In this document: in pieces, positions 44,333 through 53,224 of the stretch
How the letters are laid out: every line of letters begins with the position of its first letter
Numbering within the stretch: the stretch's first letter is position 1
Source: Rhizobium sp. BK376
GTDB lineage: Bacteria > Pseudomonadota > Alphaproteobacteria > Rhizobiales > Rhizobiaceae
DNA: 64,000 bases
Direction: 5' to 3'
NCBI RefSeq assembly: GCF_004341625.1
Contig: NZ_SLZG01000022.1
Span: 16,729-80,728 of the forward strand
Notes under the pieces: generated by a model
What the model was told of the DNA's origin: nothing
The model's database searches: none
What the model saw: only the letters and a program-made list of their open reading frames with translations
Program-made: the position numbers and the translations under genes

Positions 44333-44980
44333 ATGGCAGACCGTGACATCCAGCAAAACGTGATCGCCGAGCTTGAGTTCGAACCGAGTATCGATGCGAC
44401 CAATATCGGCGTCACCGTGGAAGCCGGAATCGCGACGCTGTTTGGGCATGTCGGATCCTGTGCGCAGAAATTCGCTGCGGAAAAGGCCGCCCGACGGGTT
44501 GCCGGCGTTCGCGCCATTGCAAGCGAGATTGAGGTCCGGTTTCCTGAATTGAAAAAGCATTCAGACGACCAGATCGCCGCGCGGGCTCTTGATATCATCG
44601 CCTGGGATACGAGGCTGCCGGAGGGCGCCGTTCGTGTGAAGGTGGACAGCGGATGGGTGACGCTATCGGGGGCGGTTCCCTGGCAATTTCAGCGGGTTGC
44701 GGCGGAAGAGGCCGTCAGGCGTCTTGGCGGCGTTGTCGGGGTCGTCAATCTGGTTTCGGTGCTCCCGCAGCCAGAAAAGACGGCGATCGCCGAGCGTATC
44801 GTTGCAGCCTTCAAGCGCAACGCCGACATTGCGGCGGAAGGTGTGCGCGTGACGGTGAGCGGCACTCGTGTTTCCTTGCAAGGGAAAGTGGGATCTAATG
44901 GCGAGCGTGACGCCGCGGAGGCGGCCGCCTGGTGCGTATCGGGCGTGGAGGACGTCGACAACCGGCTGCTGATCCCTTGA
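44333..44980 (+). CDS. Triple BON-domain protein (copy 3)
   Basis: This 215-residue protein has the same three-BON layout as the copies at 26841 and 35755 (NVIAELEFEPSIDATNIGVT; WVTLSGAVPWQFQRVAAEEA; VSLQGKVGSNGERDAAEAAA) but is clearly diverged. No signal peptide is present. AGGAAAG precedes the ATG. It has no box of its own and likely depends on the USP promoter. Confidence 0.87.
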   Translation: MADRDIQQNVIAELEFEPSIDATNIGVTVEAGIATLFGHVGSCAQKFAAEKAARRVAGVRAIASEIEVRFPELKKHSDDQIAARALDIIAWDTRLPEGAVRVKVDSGWVTLSGAVPWQFQRVAAEEAVRRLGGVVGVVNLVSVLPQPEKTAIAERIVAAFKRNADIAAEGVRVTVSGTRVSLQGKVGSNGERDAAEAAAWCVSGVEDVDNRLLIP

Positions 44981-45162
44981 GCCTCCGTACGCGAAACCCG
45001 GGTGCGGCCATATACGCGTCCAAAGGGGCCGGAAAAGAGAGAGTTTATGTCCTAATTCCTTCGTCGTGACTGCCGGTTTCGACACCGGTGATGAAGACGG
45101 TGCGATTTCTCGCGCCGTCCGGCGAACGACATCGAAAAGCACCGTGCGAGCAGGCAAGTCGT

Positions 45163-45176
45163 TTGACCCTGATCAA
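45163..45176. promoter_or_regulatory. FixK/FNR-type box upstream of the CBS-BON gene
   Basis: TTGACCCTGATCAA is a perfect match centred 107 bp before ATG 45277. Confidence 0.6.
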
Positions 45177-45276
45177 GGCAGTCGCGGCCATCGCACGCCA
45201 CTATGAAACAAATCGAATCAAGGCGGGCGCTGGCCTAAGTGGCTTCCGCATCGGCGCCACCACACAGGAGATGATA

Positions 45277-45990
45277 ATGCTCATTCGTTCCCTCATGACG
45301 TCACCCGTGACGACCGTGACCACGTCGACCCTTCTCGCCGATGCGGCGAAACTGATGCTGGAAAAGCAGATCGGCGGCCTTCCGGTTGTGAACGATCGGC
45401 GCGAACTCGTCGGCATAATCACCGAGAGCGACTTTCTCAGACGCGGGGAACTCGGCACGGAAAAGCGGCGGTCGCGCTGGCTTTCCTTCTTCCTCAGCGC
45501 CGGGAAGATGGCTGACGAGTATGTGCGCTCGCACGGTCGAAAGGTCGAGGAGGTCATGTCGTGGCCGGTCGAGACGATCTCGCCGGAGACCGATACGGCC
45601 ACAGCCGCGGCAATCATGGAAAAGCGCGCCATAAAGCGGCTTCCCGTCGTTTTTGACGGCAAAGTCGTTGGCATCGTTTCCCGATCGGATTTCATGCGCG
45701 CCCTGGCGAAAACGGCATCCGCGGATGCGTCGGCACAGTCCGATGCGCGGATCGAGGCAGCGATCATCGAAGAGATCTCAGCCCAGCCCTGGAGCGGAAA
45801 CGGCTCTGTCAGAGTGAGCGTGAACAAGGGCGTGGCGGAATTGTCAGGGACGATATTCGACGATCGCGAACGCGCCGCTGCCCGTGTCGCGGCCGAAAAT
45901 ATCGCCGGCGTGAAGGAGGTTATCGATCATCTGGTCTGGGTCGAACCCAATTCCGGAATGGTGATGATGCCTCCGGGAAGCGAGCCTTAA
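45277..45990 (+). CDS. CBS-pair plus BON domain protein
   Basis: This 237-residue protein has two CBS motifs (LADAAKLMLEKQIGGLPVVN with GIITESDFL; TATAAAIMEKRAIKRLPVVF with GIVSRSDFM), forming a Bateman module that binds adenine nucleotides. A C-terminal BON domain follows (about 165-235, VNKGVAELSGTIFDDRERAA). CBS-BON fusions are seen beside USP genes in FNR-type regulons and may read energy charge. The start at 45277 has AGGAG eight bases upstream. It is 31 bp upstream of an unusual ABC membrane-domain gene. Confidence 0.88.
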   Translation: MLIRSLMTSPVTTVTTSTLLADAAKLMLEKQIGGLPVVNDRRELVGIITESDFLRRGELGTEKRRSRWLSFFLSAGKMADEYVRSHGRKVEEVMSWPVETISPETDTATAAAIMEKRAIKRLPVVFDGKVVGIVSRSDFMRALAKTASADASAQSDARIEAAIIEEISAQPWSGNGSVRVSVNKGVAELSGTIFDDRERAAARVAAENIAGVKEVIDHLVWVEPNSGMVMMPPGSEP

Positions 45991-46021
45991 ACGGCGTAAA
46001 CTCCGTCCGGAGGTAGCGTCG

Positions 46022-47074
46022 ATGGACATTGTCGAGCTGCAGGCAGGGCTAGATGAGACGAAGCCGGATAACGGGCTTCCGAAAGGAATTTTTCCCTTTG
46101 TCACGCTTTTAGGCATAAGGCACCAGATCGCCATTGCCGGGCTTGCGATCCTGTCCTTTGCCTGCGGGACAGCGCCGCTGGAAATTCAGCGGCGCATTGT
46201 CAACGATACGGTCGAAGGGGCGTCTCTTTCCTATCTTATTTCGCTGGTGCTCATCTATCTGGCGGTGACGTTTGCCGAGGGTCTCGCCAAGCTTCTTCTA
46301 AACCTTTACCGCACCTGGCTTGCTGAAGCCGCGATCCGCTGGCTACGGGAGCTCTTTCTTGTCAAGGCCGCGGCAATGGCTGGAAAAGACACCAGCCCGT
46401 CGCTGGCGGGCGTCGAACTGTCGATCGTGCTGTCGGAAGCCGAACCCGTTGGCGGGATCGCGGCAACGATCGTTGCGGAGCCGCTGCTGCAGGGCGGTAT
46501 TCTGGTCGCAGTGACCGGTTACATGATCTTCCTCCAGCCGCTCATGACGCTCGTCGTCGCACTGACCTTCTTTCCACAAGCCACTTTCGTTCCCGTGATC
46601 CAAAGGATGATCAATCGGCTGGTCGAAACCAGGATCACCCTTATGCGAAGCGTCAGTGAAGGACTGGTCGAGACATTCGACAGCGCCAATGTCCTCCACG
46701 AGCAGAAGGCGCGCACCTTCGCGGTCTTCTCCACGAATATGGGGATTTACCGGCTCAAGTTCATGATGAATTTCCTGATGAACTATATGACCCAGCTCGG
46801 CTACGCAGGCATTTTTCTCCTTGGCGGCTATTACGTGCTGACCGGTCGCACGGAAATGGGAACCGTGGTTGCCTTCGTGTCCGGACTCTCGAAGATCACC
46901 GATCCCTGGGGAGAGCTTGTCGACTGGTACCGCGACCTCAAGGTCACGCAGGTCAAGTACGAACTGATCAGGGGGGTGGCGGGACCGATCGATCCGGGAA
47001 CGCTGCGAAGGGCGCGTCCGAGACTGTTCGGGAAACGCGAAAAGCCAAGGCCGAGTGCGAGGCTTAAAGCCTGA
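46022..47074 (+). CDS. Stand-alone ABC exporter membrane domain (no ATPase domain)
   Basis: This 350-residue protein has about six hydrophobic segments in the type-1 ABC exporter arrangement and coupling-helix features (AAIRWLRELFLVKAAAMA; VETFDSANVLHEQKARTFAV). TEMGTVVAFVSGLSKITDPW is characteristic of the last membrane helices before the nucleotide-binding domain. After a further 45 residues it ends in a basic tail, so the Walker motifs are absent. Full-length relatives are ABC-type lipid or peptide exporters. It may function without ATP, pair with an ATPase elsewhere, or be a truncated gene. It follows the CBS-BON gene by 31 bp with GGAGG upstream. Confidence 0.72.
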   Translation: MDIVELQAGLDETKPDNGLPKGIFPFVTLLGIRHQIAIAGLAILSFACGTAPLEIQRRIVNDTVEGASLSYLISLVLIYLAVTFAEGLAKLLLNLYRTWLAEAAIRWLRELFLVKAAAMAGKDTSPSLAGVELSIVLSEAEPVGGIAATIVAEPLLQGGILVAVTGYMIFLQPLMTLVVALTFFPQATFVPVIQRMINRLVETRITLMRSVSEGLVETFDSANVLHEQKARTFAVFSTNMGIYRLKFMMNFLMNYMTQLGYAGIFLLGGYYVLTGRTEMGTVVAFVSGLSKITDPWGELVDWYRDLKVTQVKYELIRGVAGPIDPGTLRRARPRLFGKREKPRPSARLKA

Positions 47075-47082
47075 TGCCTGTG

Positions 47083-47096
47083 TTGATGCAGGTCAA
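47083..47096. promoter_or_regulatory. FixK/FNR-type box upstream of the exporter operon
   Basis: TTGATGCAGGTCAA is a perfect match centred 82 bp before ATG 47172. It lies just after the preceding gene and should drive the adaptor and ABC-2 genes. Confidence 0.65.
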
Positions 47097-47171
47097 GGAG
47101 GGCCCCGGCTGCGTTTGCTAGGGATTGCGGGATGATGAACGCCAGACAGCCCAACGCACGGAACGACCCTT

Positions 47172-48260
47172 ATGGATACTCTGGAGAGCAAGCCCGCCAT
47201 CCACGGTGATCAGGCTCCCCCACCTGCACCTCGCATGGAAGAGGGGGCTTTATCACGGACAAGGCCGAGGTTTCGATGGCGATGGCTGTTGGCAGGTTCG
47301 ACAGCGGTCGCGGCGATCGGCGCCATCGCCTTTTTTCACGGACCGATCAGGCAGGCCCTGTTCGGGCCACCCGCCGCCGCCGACATGATTTTGCTTTCTG
47401 GCAATATCGAAGCCCACGAGAGCATCTTGAGCTTCACGCAGGTGCAGGCGCCGATCGTCGATCTGCCGTTTGATGAAGGAAAGGTCGTGACTGCAGGAAC
47501 CGTTCTCGCGAGGGTCGACGATCGCATCTACCAACGGCAAGTCGACATCGACCAGACGAATCTGAATGTGGCGATCGCCCAGGTATCGGTGAGCGAAAGC
47601 AGTCTTGAGGCGGCGCGCCATGCTCTTGCCAGCGATACGTTCGATCTTGCGGAAAAGCAGAAGGAGTATGCCCGGGCCGAATCGCTGGCGAGGAGCGATG
47701 CCGTATCGCAGCAGACGCGGGATCTTGCCCTAACCGCCCAACAGCAGTCAGCGGCCGCACTTGCGCGCGACCAGGCGATGGTCGCGGTCGCTCAGGCGAA
47801 TGTCCGTCTTGCCCAGGAAAATGTGGCTGCGGCGCAAGCGCGTATTATGCTGGATCGAACCACCCTGTCTTTTGCAGAGCTGAAGGCGCCCTTCACCGGG
47901 GTGATCGCCGTGCGTGCCGCAGAACTCGGCCAGCTGGCAGCGCCGGGCGTTGCGATCTTCACCCTCGACGATCTCGATCACATCTGGCTCAGAGCCTACA
48001 TCAATGGCCCGGATATCGGCAGGGTCCGGCTCGGCGAGAGTGTGACGGTGACGACCGATAGCTATCCCGGAAAGGTTTACGAGGGACGCATAAGCTTCAT
48101 CTCGTCGCAGGCCGAGTTTACCCCAAAAACGGTCGAAACCCATGCCGAGCGGATAACGCAGGTCTACCGCGTACGCATCGATATTGACAATCCGAGCCAT
48201 GAACTGCTTCCCGGCATGCCTGCCGACGCCACCGTTCGCATGGTGGCGCCAGGACAATGA
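47172..48260 (+). CDS. HlyD/EmrA-type membrane-fusion adaptor
   Basis: This 362-residue protein has a cytoplasmic N-terminus and one membrane anchor (about 38-56, WLLAGSTAVAAIGAIAFF). A periplasmic lipoyl/barrel-sandwich hybrid (QAPIVDLPFDEGKVVTAGTV; LKAPFTGVIAVRAAELGQLA) is split by a long coiled-coil hairpin (about 110-230). It belongs to the adaptor class that accompanies ABC-2 efflux complexes such as YbhG-YbhFSR. It overlaps the next gene by four bases. Confidence 0.9.
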   Translation: MDTLESKPAIHGDQAPPPAPRMEEGALSRTRPRFRWRWLLAGSTAVAAIGAIAFFHGPIRQALFGPPAAADMILLSGNIEAHESILSFTQVQAPIVDLPFDEGKVVTAGTVLARVDDRIYQRQVDIDQTNLNVAIAQVSVSESSLEAARHALASDTFDLAEKQKEYARAESLARSDAVSQQTRDLALTAQQQSAAALARDQAMVAVAQANVRLAQENVAAAQARIMLDRTTLSFAELKAPFTGVIAVRAAELGQLAAPGVAIFTLDDLDHIWLRAYINGPDIGRVRLGESVTVTTDSYPGKVYEGRISFISSQAEFTPKTVETHAERITQVYRVRIDIDNPSHELLPGMPADATVRMVAPGQ

Positions 48261-49195
48261 CGTTACCCGCTGACATCATCGTCTCCGCACAGGGACTGTC
48301 GCGCAGTTTCGGCGACATCGCTGCCGTCCGAAACGTCGATCTGGCGATCGGAAAGGGGGAAATCTTCGGACTGGTCGGGCCCGACGGCGCCGGCAAGACG
48401 ACGACGATGCGGATGCTGGCTGGCGTCCTTTCACCCGACGCCGGTCAGATCTTTCTCGACGGGATCGACGTTGTCCGGGCGCCCGAGCACGCCAAGCCCC
48501 ATATCAGCTACATGCCGCAACGCTTCGGCCTTTACGAGGATCTCACCGTCTTAGAAAACATCTTCTTTTACGCAGAGCTTTTCGGGATTCCGGCTTCGGT
48601 CAGGCGCACCCGAAGTGCCGAACTGCTTTCGGCAGCGGCAATGGCGCCGTTTTCGAAACGGCTTGCAGGCCGGCTTTCCGGGGGCATGAAGCAGAAACTC
48701 GGTCTCGTCTGCGCGCTGATCCATGCACCCGACGTGCTCTTGCTGGACGAGCCGACCACCGGCGTCGATCCGGTTTCCCGGCGCGAGTTCTGGGAGATCC
48801 TCTACCGGCTGAGGGAGAGCGGCGTGACCATCGTGTTTTCCACCGCCTACATGGACGAGGCCGAGCGGTGCTCGCGCCTCGCGCTGATGAATGCCGGTGA
48901 AATCCGTCATTGCGATACGCCGGACCGGCTCAAAAGAGCGATGCCGGGAGCCTTGCTTTCGGTCACTGCGGTCGATGTTCGCGGTGCCTTCGACGCGCTC
49001 AAGGGGGTGCCGGGTGTCCTGGGAAAGCTGATGATGGGCGACCGCGTCAATGTGCGGGTCGATGACGCACGAAGAAGGGAACCCGAGCTGCGGGAGGCAC
49101 TCGCGCGACAGGCCATCGCGGCCGAGGTCGGCTCGATCGAACCGTCGATCGAGGACGTGTTCGTCGCCCTGCTCGGCAAGGGACAGGCGACATGA
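48257..49195 (+). CDS. ABC-2 exporter ATPase, first subunit
   Basis: This 312-residue ATPase has Walker A GPDGAGKTTT, signature RLSGGMKQKL, Walker B DVLLLDEPTTGVDP and an accessory C-terminal domain. It corresponds to the N-terminal half of YbhF-type double ATPases. Both ends overlap neighbours by four bases (ATGA), so it is translationally coupled in the hlyD-ATPase-ATPase-permease-permease operon. Confidence 0.9.
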   Translation: MTLPADIIVSAQGLSRSFGDIAAVRNVDLAIGKGEIFGLVGPDGAGKTTTMRMLAGVLSPDAGQIFLDGIDVVRAPEHAKPHISYMPQRFGLYEDLTVLENIFFYAELFGIPASVRRTRSAELLSAAAMAPFSKRLAGRLSGGMKQKLGLVCALIHAPDVLLLDEPTTGVDPVSRREFWEILYRLRESGVTIVFSTAYMDEAERCSRLALMNAGEIRHCDTPDRLKRAMPGALLSVTAVDVRGAFDALKGVPGVLGKLMMGDRVNVRVDDARRREPELREALARQAIAAEVGSIEPSIEDVFVALLGKGQAT

Positions 49196-50151
49196 CCGCA
49201 ACGCTTTCCTTGGCTGATCCTGTCGTCATCAGCACCCGGGCGCTCTGTAAGAGCTTCGGCCCCTTTGTTGCGGTCGACCGGCTGGACCTGACAATCAATC
49301 GCGGCGAGGTCGTCGGTTTCATCGGACCCAACGGAGCCGGGAAATCGACGACGATCCGCATGCTCTGCGGATTGCTCAAGCCGACGTCAGGTTCTGCGGT
49401 CGTTGCCGGGCATGATGTGGCCCGCGAGCCCGAGGCTCTGCGGGCGCAGATCGGCTACATGTCGCAGAAATTCTCGCTTTATGGCGACCTGACCGTCAAA
49501 GAGAACCTGCGCTTCTTCGCCGGCATGTATAGTGTTGCACGCGATGTGCTTGCCGAACGGATGACGTCGGCGATGGAAATGGCCGGGCTCGAGGCCAAGG
49601 AGGACGTCCTTGTCAGAACCCTTGCGGGTGGCTGGAAGCAGCGGCTCGCGCTTGGATGCGCGATCCTGCATCGCCCCAAGGTGTTGTTCCTCGATGAACC
49701 GACCTCGGGTGTCGAACCGCAGGCACGCCGGCGGTTCTGGGACCTCATTCACGGCCTTGCGGGCGAAGGCGTTACCATCCTTGTTTCGACCCACTACATG
49801 GACGAGGCGGAATATTGCAATCGTATCGCGCTCATCAATTCAGGCAGGCTTGTCGCGGTCGGCAGCCCGGGAGAGCTTCGCGCCCACCATCTCGACGGTG
49901 AACTGTTCGAGCTCGCATCTTCCATTTCGGCCTCGACGCTAAAGATCGTGAAGGCAATTCCCGGTGTCGTCGACGCTGCCATCTTCGGGGACAAATTGCA
50001 CGTACTGGCAGCCAGCGACAGCGCAACGACGGTCTCGTTGCAGCTCGAACGACTGGCCGCGAGGGCCGGCTGCGTCCGCCGCATCACCCCGAGCCTGGAA
50101 GACGTGTTCGTTCGCCTCGTCGCGCGCCGAGACGGGGAGGTGCTTCCGTGA
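49192..50151 (+). CDS. ABC-2 exporter ATPase, second subunit
   Basis: This 319-residue ATPase has Walker A GPNGAGKSTT, Walker B VLFLDEPTSGVEPQ and a diverged signature (LAGGWKQRLALG). It corresponds to the C-terminal half of YbhF-type ATPases. The two ATPases are separate genes here rather than fused. It overlaps the flanking genes by four bases on each side (ATGA, GTGA). Confidence 0.9.
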   Translation: MTATLSLADPVVISTRALCKSFGPFVAVDRLDLTINRGEVVGFIGPNGAGKSTTIRMLCGLLKPTSGSAVVAGHDVAREPEALRAQIGYMSQKFSLYGDLTVKENLRFFAGMYSVARDVLAERMTSAMEMAGLEAKEDVLVRTLAGGWKQRLALGCAILHRPKVLFLDEPTSGVEPQARRRFWDLIHGLAGEGVTILVSTHYMDEAEYCNRIALINSGRLVAVGSPGELRAHHLDGELFELASSISASTLKIVKAIPGVVDAAIFGDKLHVLAASDSATTVSLQLERLAARAGCVRRITPSLEDVFVRLVARRDGEVLP

Positions 50152-51284
50152 ACCGCCGCCGCCTTTTCGCTATCGCCTACAAGGAAGCGCTGCAGATATG
50201 GCGCGACCCACGCAGCCTGGCGATCGCCCTGCTGATGCCGTTGATGCAGATGGCGCTTCTCGGTTATGGCGTCAGCCTCGATATCAAGCATGTTCAGCTT
50301 TGCGTCTATGATCAGGAGAGAAGCCAGATCAGCCGGGAGCTGATTGATAGCTTTTCGTCATCGGGATGGTTCGACGTCGTCATGGTCCTTGGGAGCGACC
50401 GGCACCTGAAGAGCGCGATCGACAGCCGCGCCTGTGTCGGCGCATTGACCATTCCCCCCGACTTTTCCCGCAGGCTCGCCGCGAGCGGAGGTTCCGACAT
50501 GCAGGTCGTCTTCGATGGCACGGATACGAACACGACCAATATTGCCAGCGGCTATGCAAAGGCCAATGTCGCCAAACTGACTGCGGCGTTTCTGGAGCGC
50601 TGGACGGCAAGCCATGGGCTCGAGACAGCACCTGTTCAGGCGATCGATTTGAGAACCCGCGTCTGGTTCAATGAAGGGCTCGATAGCCGAAACTTCATCA
50701 TCCCGGGCGTCGTCGCCGTCATTCTTGCTTCCATCGGTGCGCAGCTTACCTCGCTGACCATCTCGCGCGAATGGGAGCGCGGCACCATGGAACAGCTCAT
50801 TTCGACGCCGGTGACAGCCTTCGAGGTCATGCTCGGAAAGCTTCTCCCCTATTTCGCCATTGCGCTCGTCGACGCCGGTTTCTGTCTCATCGTTGCGGCA
50901 TTCTGGTTCGACGTGCCGTTTCGCGGGAACGTCGCAACGCTTGTCATTACGACATCGCTCTTTGCCATTGTCATACTGGGAATCGGCTACCTCCTGTCGG
51001 TCAGGATTCGCAGTCAGCTTGGCGCGAGCCAGATCGCCCTGATCCTGACGATGCTGCCGACGACGATGTTGTCCGGCTACACCTTTCCCATCGACCAGAT
51101 GCCGGTGGCGATCCAGGTCGTGACCTTCCTGGTCTATGCCCGCTATTACATCACGATCCTGCGGGGCGTGTTTCTCAAGGGCAGCAGCCTGGCCGATCTT
51201 GCCATGCCCGTCGCTGCTCTGACAGTTTTTGCAATCGTGATCGGCGTCCTCGCGGCTCGCGCCTTCAAGAAGAGGCTCGACTAG
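50148..51284 (+). CDS. ABC-2 exporter permease, first subunit
   Basis: This 378-residue protein has one N-terminal membrane helix (about 22-42), a large periplasmic domain of about 130 residues (DGTDTNTTNIASGYAKANVA), and five C-terminal helices with the ABC-2 motif SREWERGTMEQLISTPVTAF. It starts with GTG overlapping the ATPase stop. It is of the YbhS/YbhR type and likely pairs with the following permease. Confidence 0.9.
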   Translation: MNRRRLFAIAYKEALQIWRDPRSLAIALLMPLMQMALLGYGVSLDIKHVQLCVYDQERSQISRELIDSFSSSGWFDVVMVLGSDRHLKSAIDSRACVGALTIPPDFSRRLAASGGSDMQVVFDGTDTNTTNIASGYAKANVAKLTAAFLERWTASHGLETAPVQAIDLRTRVWFNEGLDSRNFIIPGVVAVILASIGAQLTSLTISREWERGTMEQLISTPVTAFEVMLGKLLPYFAIALVDAGFCLIVAAFWFDVPFRGNVATLVITTSLFAIVILGIGYLLSVRIRSQLGASQIALILTMLPTTMLSGYTFPIDQMPVAIQVVTFLVYARYYITILRGVFLKGSSLADLAMPVAALTVFAIVIGVLAARAFKKRLD

Positions 51285-51286
51285 CA

Positions 51287-52411
51287 ATGATCGAACGGCT
51301 TCGGGTCATGCTCTTCAAGGAGTATATTGAACTTTGGCGCGATCCCTGGGCGATCTTCCGATTGATCGTTCCGCTTGTCCTGCAGGTGATTATCTATGGC
51401 TATGCCGCGACTTTCGACGTCAGCCATGTTGCAACCGCTATCGTCGATCTGGACCGTAGCCAGGCAAGCCGGGATCTCGTGTCACGTTTCTCGGCCGCCG
51501 GCCGCTTTGATATCGTGCGCTCAGGACTGGACGAGAAGGAGGCCTTGCATGACATCGATACCGACCGCGCTGTCATTGCCGTGATCATCCATGCCGGATT
51601 CGGTCAGCATCTCGCCGACGGCTCCGGCGCGCCGCTCGGGGTTGTCGTCGACGGCAGCAATTCCAACACCGCCATGATTGCCGCTGGCTACGTTGGCGAA
51701 ATCGTCGCACAGTTCGAGGCACAGCGGTCTGCAGACCTTCGCGCAATGAACGCCGTCTCGCCCTTCGTCGCCGTATCGATGCAACAGCGTCCATGGTTCA
51801 ACGTCAGTCTCGACGATCGATGGTTCTTCATTCCCGGCGTCATCGGCACACTGACGCTGATGCAGGTCATCAGCCTGACCGCCTTTGCGATTGTGCGGGA
51901 GCGGGAACTGGGAACGCTGGAGCAGGTGCTCGTCACGCCGATCCGTCCATTCGAATTCATTCTGGGAAAAACGATCCCGTTCTTTATGATCGGCCTCGTG
52001 GACATACTCATTGTCGCCCTTCTCGGCGTATTTTGGTTTGATGTGCCCTTCATCGGCAGCCCGTTCGTCATGCTTGTCGGGGCGAGCCTGTTCCTGCTTG
52101 CGGCTCTAGGGCTCGGTCTGTTTCTTTCGACCGTATCGCAAACCCAGCAACAGGCCTTTTCCTTAAACTTCTTCATTCTCAATCCGATTTTCATCCTGTC
52201 GGGATTTGCGTTTCCGATATCGTCGATGCCTGCCGTCCTGCAGTGGCTGACGCTCGTCAATCCGTTGCGCTATTTTCTGGTCGTGATCCGTGGCGTGTTC
52301 CTGAAGGGCGTAGGGTTTGCGGTACTTTGGCCGCAGATGGCGGCTCTGGCACTCTTTGCGATCGCCATGCTGTCGATCAGCGTTTTGCGCTTCAGGAAGT
52401 CGCTCGATTGA
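51287..52411 (+). CDS. ABC-2 exporter permease, second subunit
   Basis: This 374-residue paralogue of the preceding permease has the same topology (MLFKEYIELWRDPWAIFRLI start; periplasmic DGSNSNTAMIAAGYVGEIVA; VRERELGTLEQVLVTPIRPF). It starts two bases after the preceding stop. It completes a five-gene export machine; substrates of related systems are drugs, cations or lipids, and the substrate here is unknown. Confidence 0.9.
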   Translation: MIERLRVMLFKEYIELWRDPWAIFRLIVPLVLQVIIYGYAATFDVSHVATAIVDLDRSQASRDLVSRFSAAGRFDIVRSGLDEKEALHDIDTDRAVIAVIIHAGFGQHLADGSGAPLGVVVDGSNSNTAMIAAGYVGEIVAQFEAQRSADLRAMNAVSPFVAVSMQQRPWFNVSLDDRWFFIPGVIGTLTLMQVISLTAFAIVRERELGTLEQVLVTPIRPFEFILGKTIPFFMIGLVDILIVALLGVFWFDVPFIGSPFVMLVGASLFLLAALGLGLFLSTVSQTQQQAFSLNFFILNPIFILSGFAFPISSMPAVLQWLTLVNPLRYFLVVIRGVFLKGVGFAVLWPQMAALALFAIAMLSISVLRFRKSLD

Positions 52412-52747
52412 GGACGCGGATAAGCGGCGTAAACCGGCACGAGCCAGTTCAAAAGCAATGGGCCGCCCGAATCCCGGCGAGACAATGGGAGTGCAATATA
52501 AGAGGCGGGGAAGGAGAGCTTGACCTGATCCGCAACCGATCAGCGGGAACCGTGATCGCCCGTCAAAGTGTCAAGGCAAAAGAAACCCCGCGCGGCTGGG
52601 GCTGTGCGGGGTTAGGCAAAACGATATTCATTACGGCCGCTGGACGACGGGCGGCGATCCCGTCCAGGCAACTTTGCCTAGGATAGGCTCATGGTCTGAT
52701 GGAGCGCAACTCGTCCTGTCGGGGTACCCCTATCGAAAATAGCGGGG
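52412..52747 (+). terminator. Intergenic stretch with a probable terminator for the exporter operon
   Basis: AACCCCGC (52584-52591) pairs with GCGGGGTT (52606-52613) over a 14-base loop, an eight-pair stem with no T run. It is the only clear structure in this 336-bp gap and lies 170 bp after the last exporter gene. No gene is seen. Confidence 0.45.
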
Positions 52748-52915
52748 CTAATCTTCATCGTCGGTGCGATGTTCTTCAAGGCTTTCCCAAAAGGTCCATG
52801 CCGCCATGAGAGCCAATGCTATCAGCCCGTCGACGATCCACTGCACGCCCAATTGAAAGCGCTCAAAAACAAAGATCACGAAACCTATCAAAATCGCAAG
52901 TACAGCCGCCGACAT
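52748..52915 (-). CDS. Small two-helix membrane protein
   Basis: This 55-residue protein has two hydrophobic stretches (AVLAILIGFVIFVFERFQLG; WIVDGLIALALMAAWTFW) and an acidic tail (EEHRTDDED). AGGAGG lies six bases before ATG 52915, a strong ribosome site that fixes the start. Unknown family; the well-formed ribosome site makes it likely to be real. Confidence 0.6.
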   Translation of the reverse strand: MSAAVLAILIGFVIFVFERFQLGVQWIVDGLIALALMAAWTFWESLEEHRTDDED

Positions 52916-53047
52916 TGAATTCCTCCTGCCAACGATCGAAAATATCCCGGTCTGCCCGGAGTTCAACCGACGGGTGTCGCTGTTGTTTCAGTGATGGTGA
53001 GCAACTGCGCTAAAGCTTTGCCGCAATCCGCCGATACGCCCGGCCGA

Positions 53048-53224
53048 ATGCGAATCCAGACCTACATCATCGCGGTGCTCCTAAGCCTCATCTTATGGGT
53101 ACTGTCATTCGATGCGACAAAGCATGTTTATCGCTATGCGCAAGCCGTCCGCGCGATATCAAACCTTCACGTCGGCTACCGTGCTCGGGAGATCTTGCAT
53201 CGGATGCATCCCCACCCCCAATGA
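53048..53224 (+). CDS. Possible 58-residue single-helix membrane protein
   Basis: The frame MRIQTYIIAVLLSLILWVLS has one membrane helix followed by a basic amphipathic stretch (YAQAVRAISNLHVGYRAREI) and a His/Pro end. No convincing ribosome site precedes ATG 53048, so it is tentative. Confidence 0.3.
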   Translation: MRIQTYIIAVLLSLILWVLSFDATKHVYRYAQAVRAISNLHVGYRAREILHRMHPHPQ

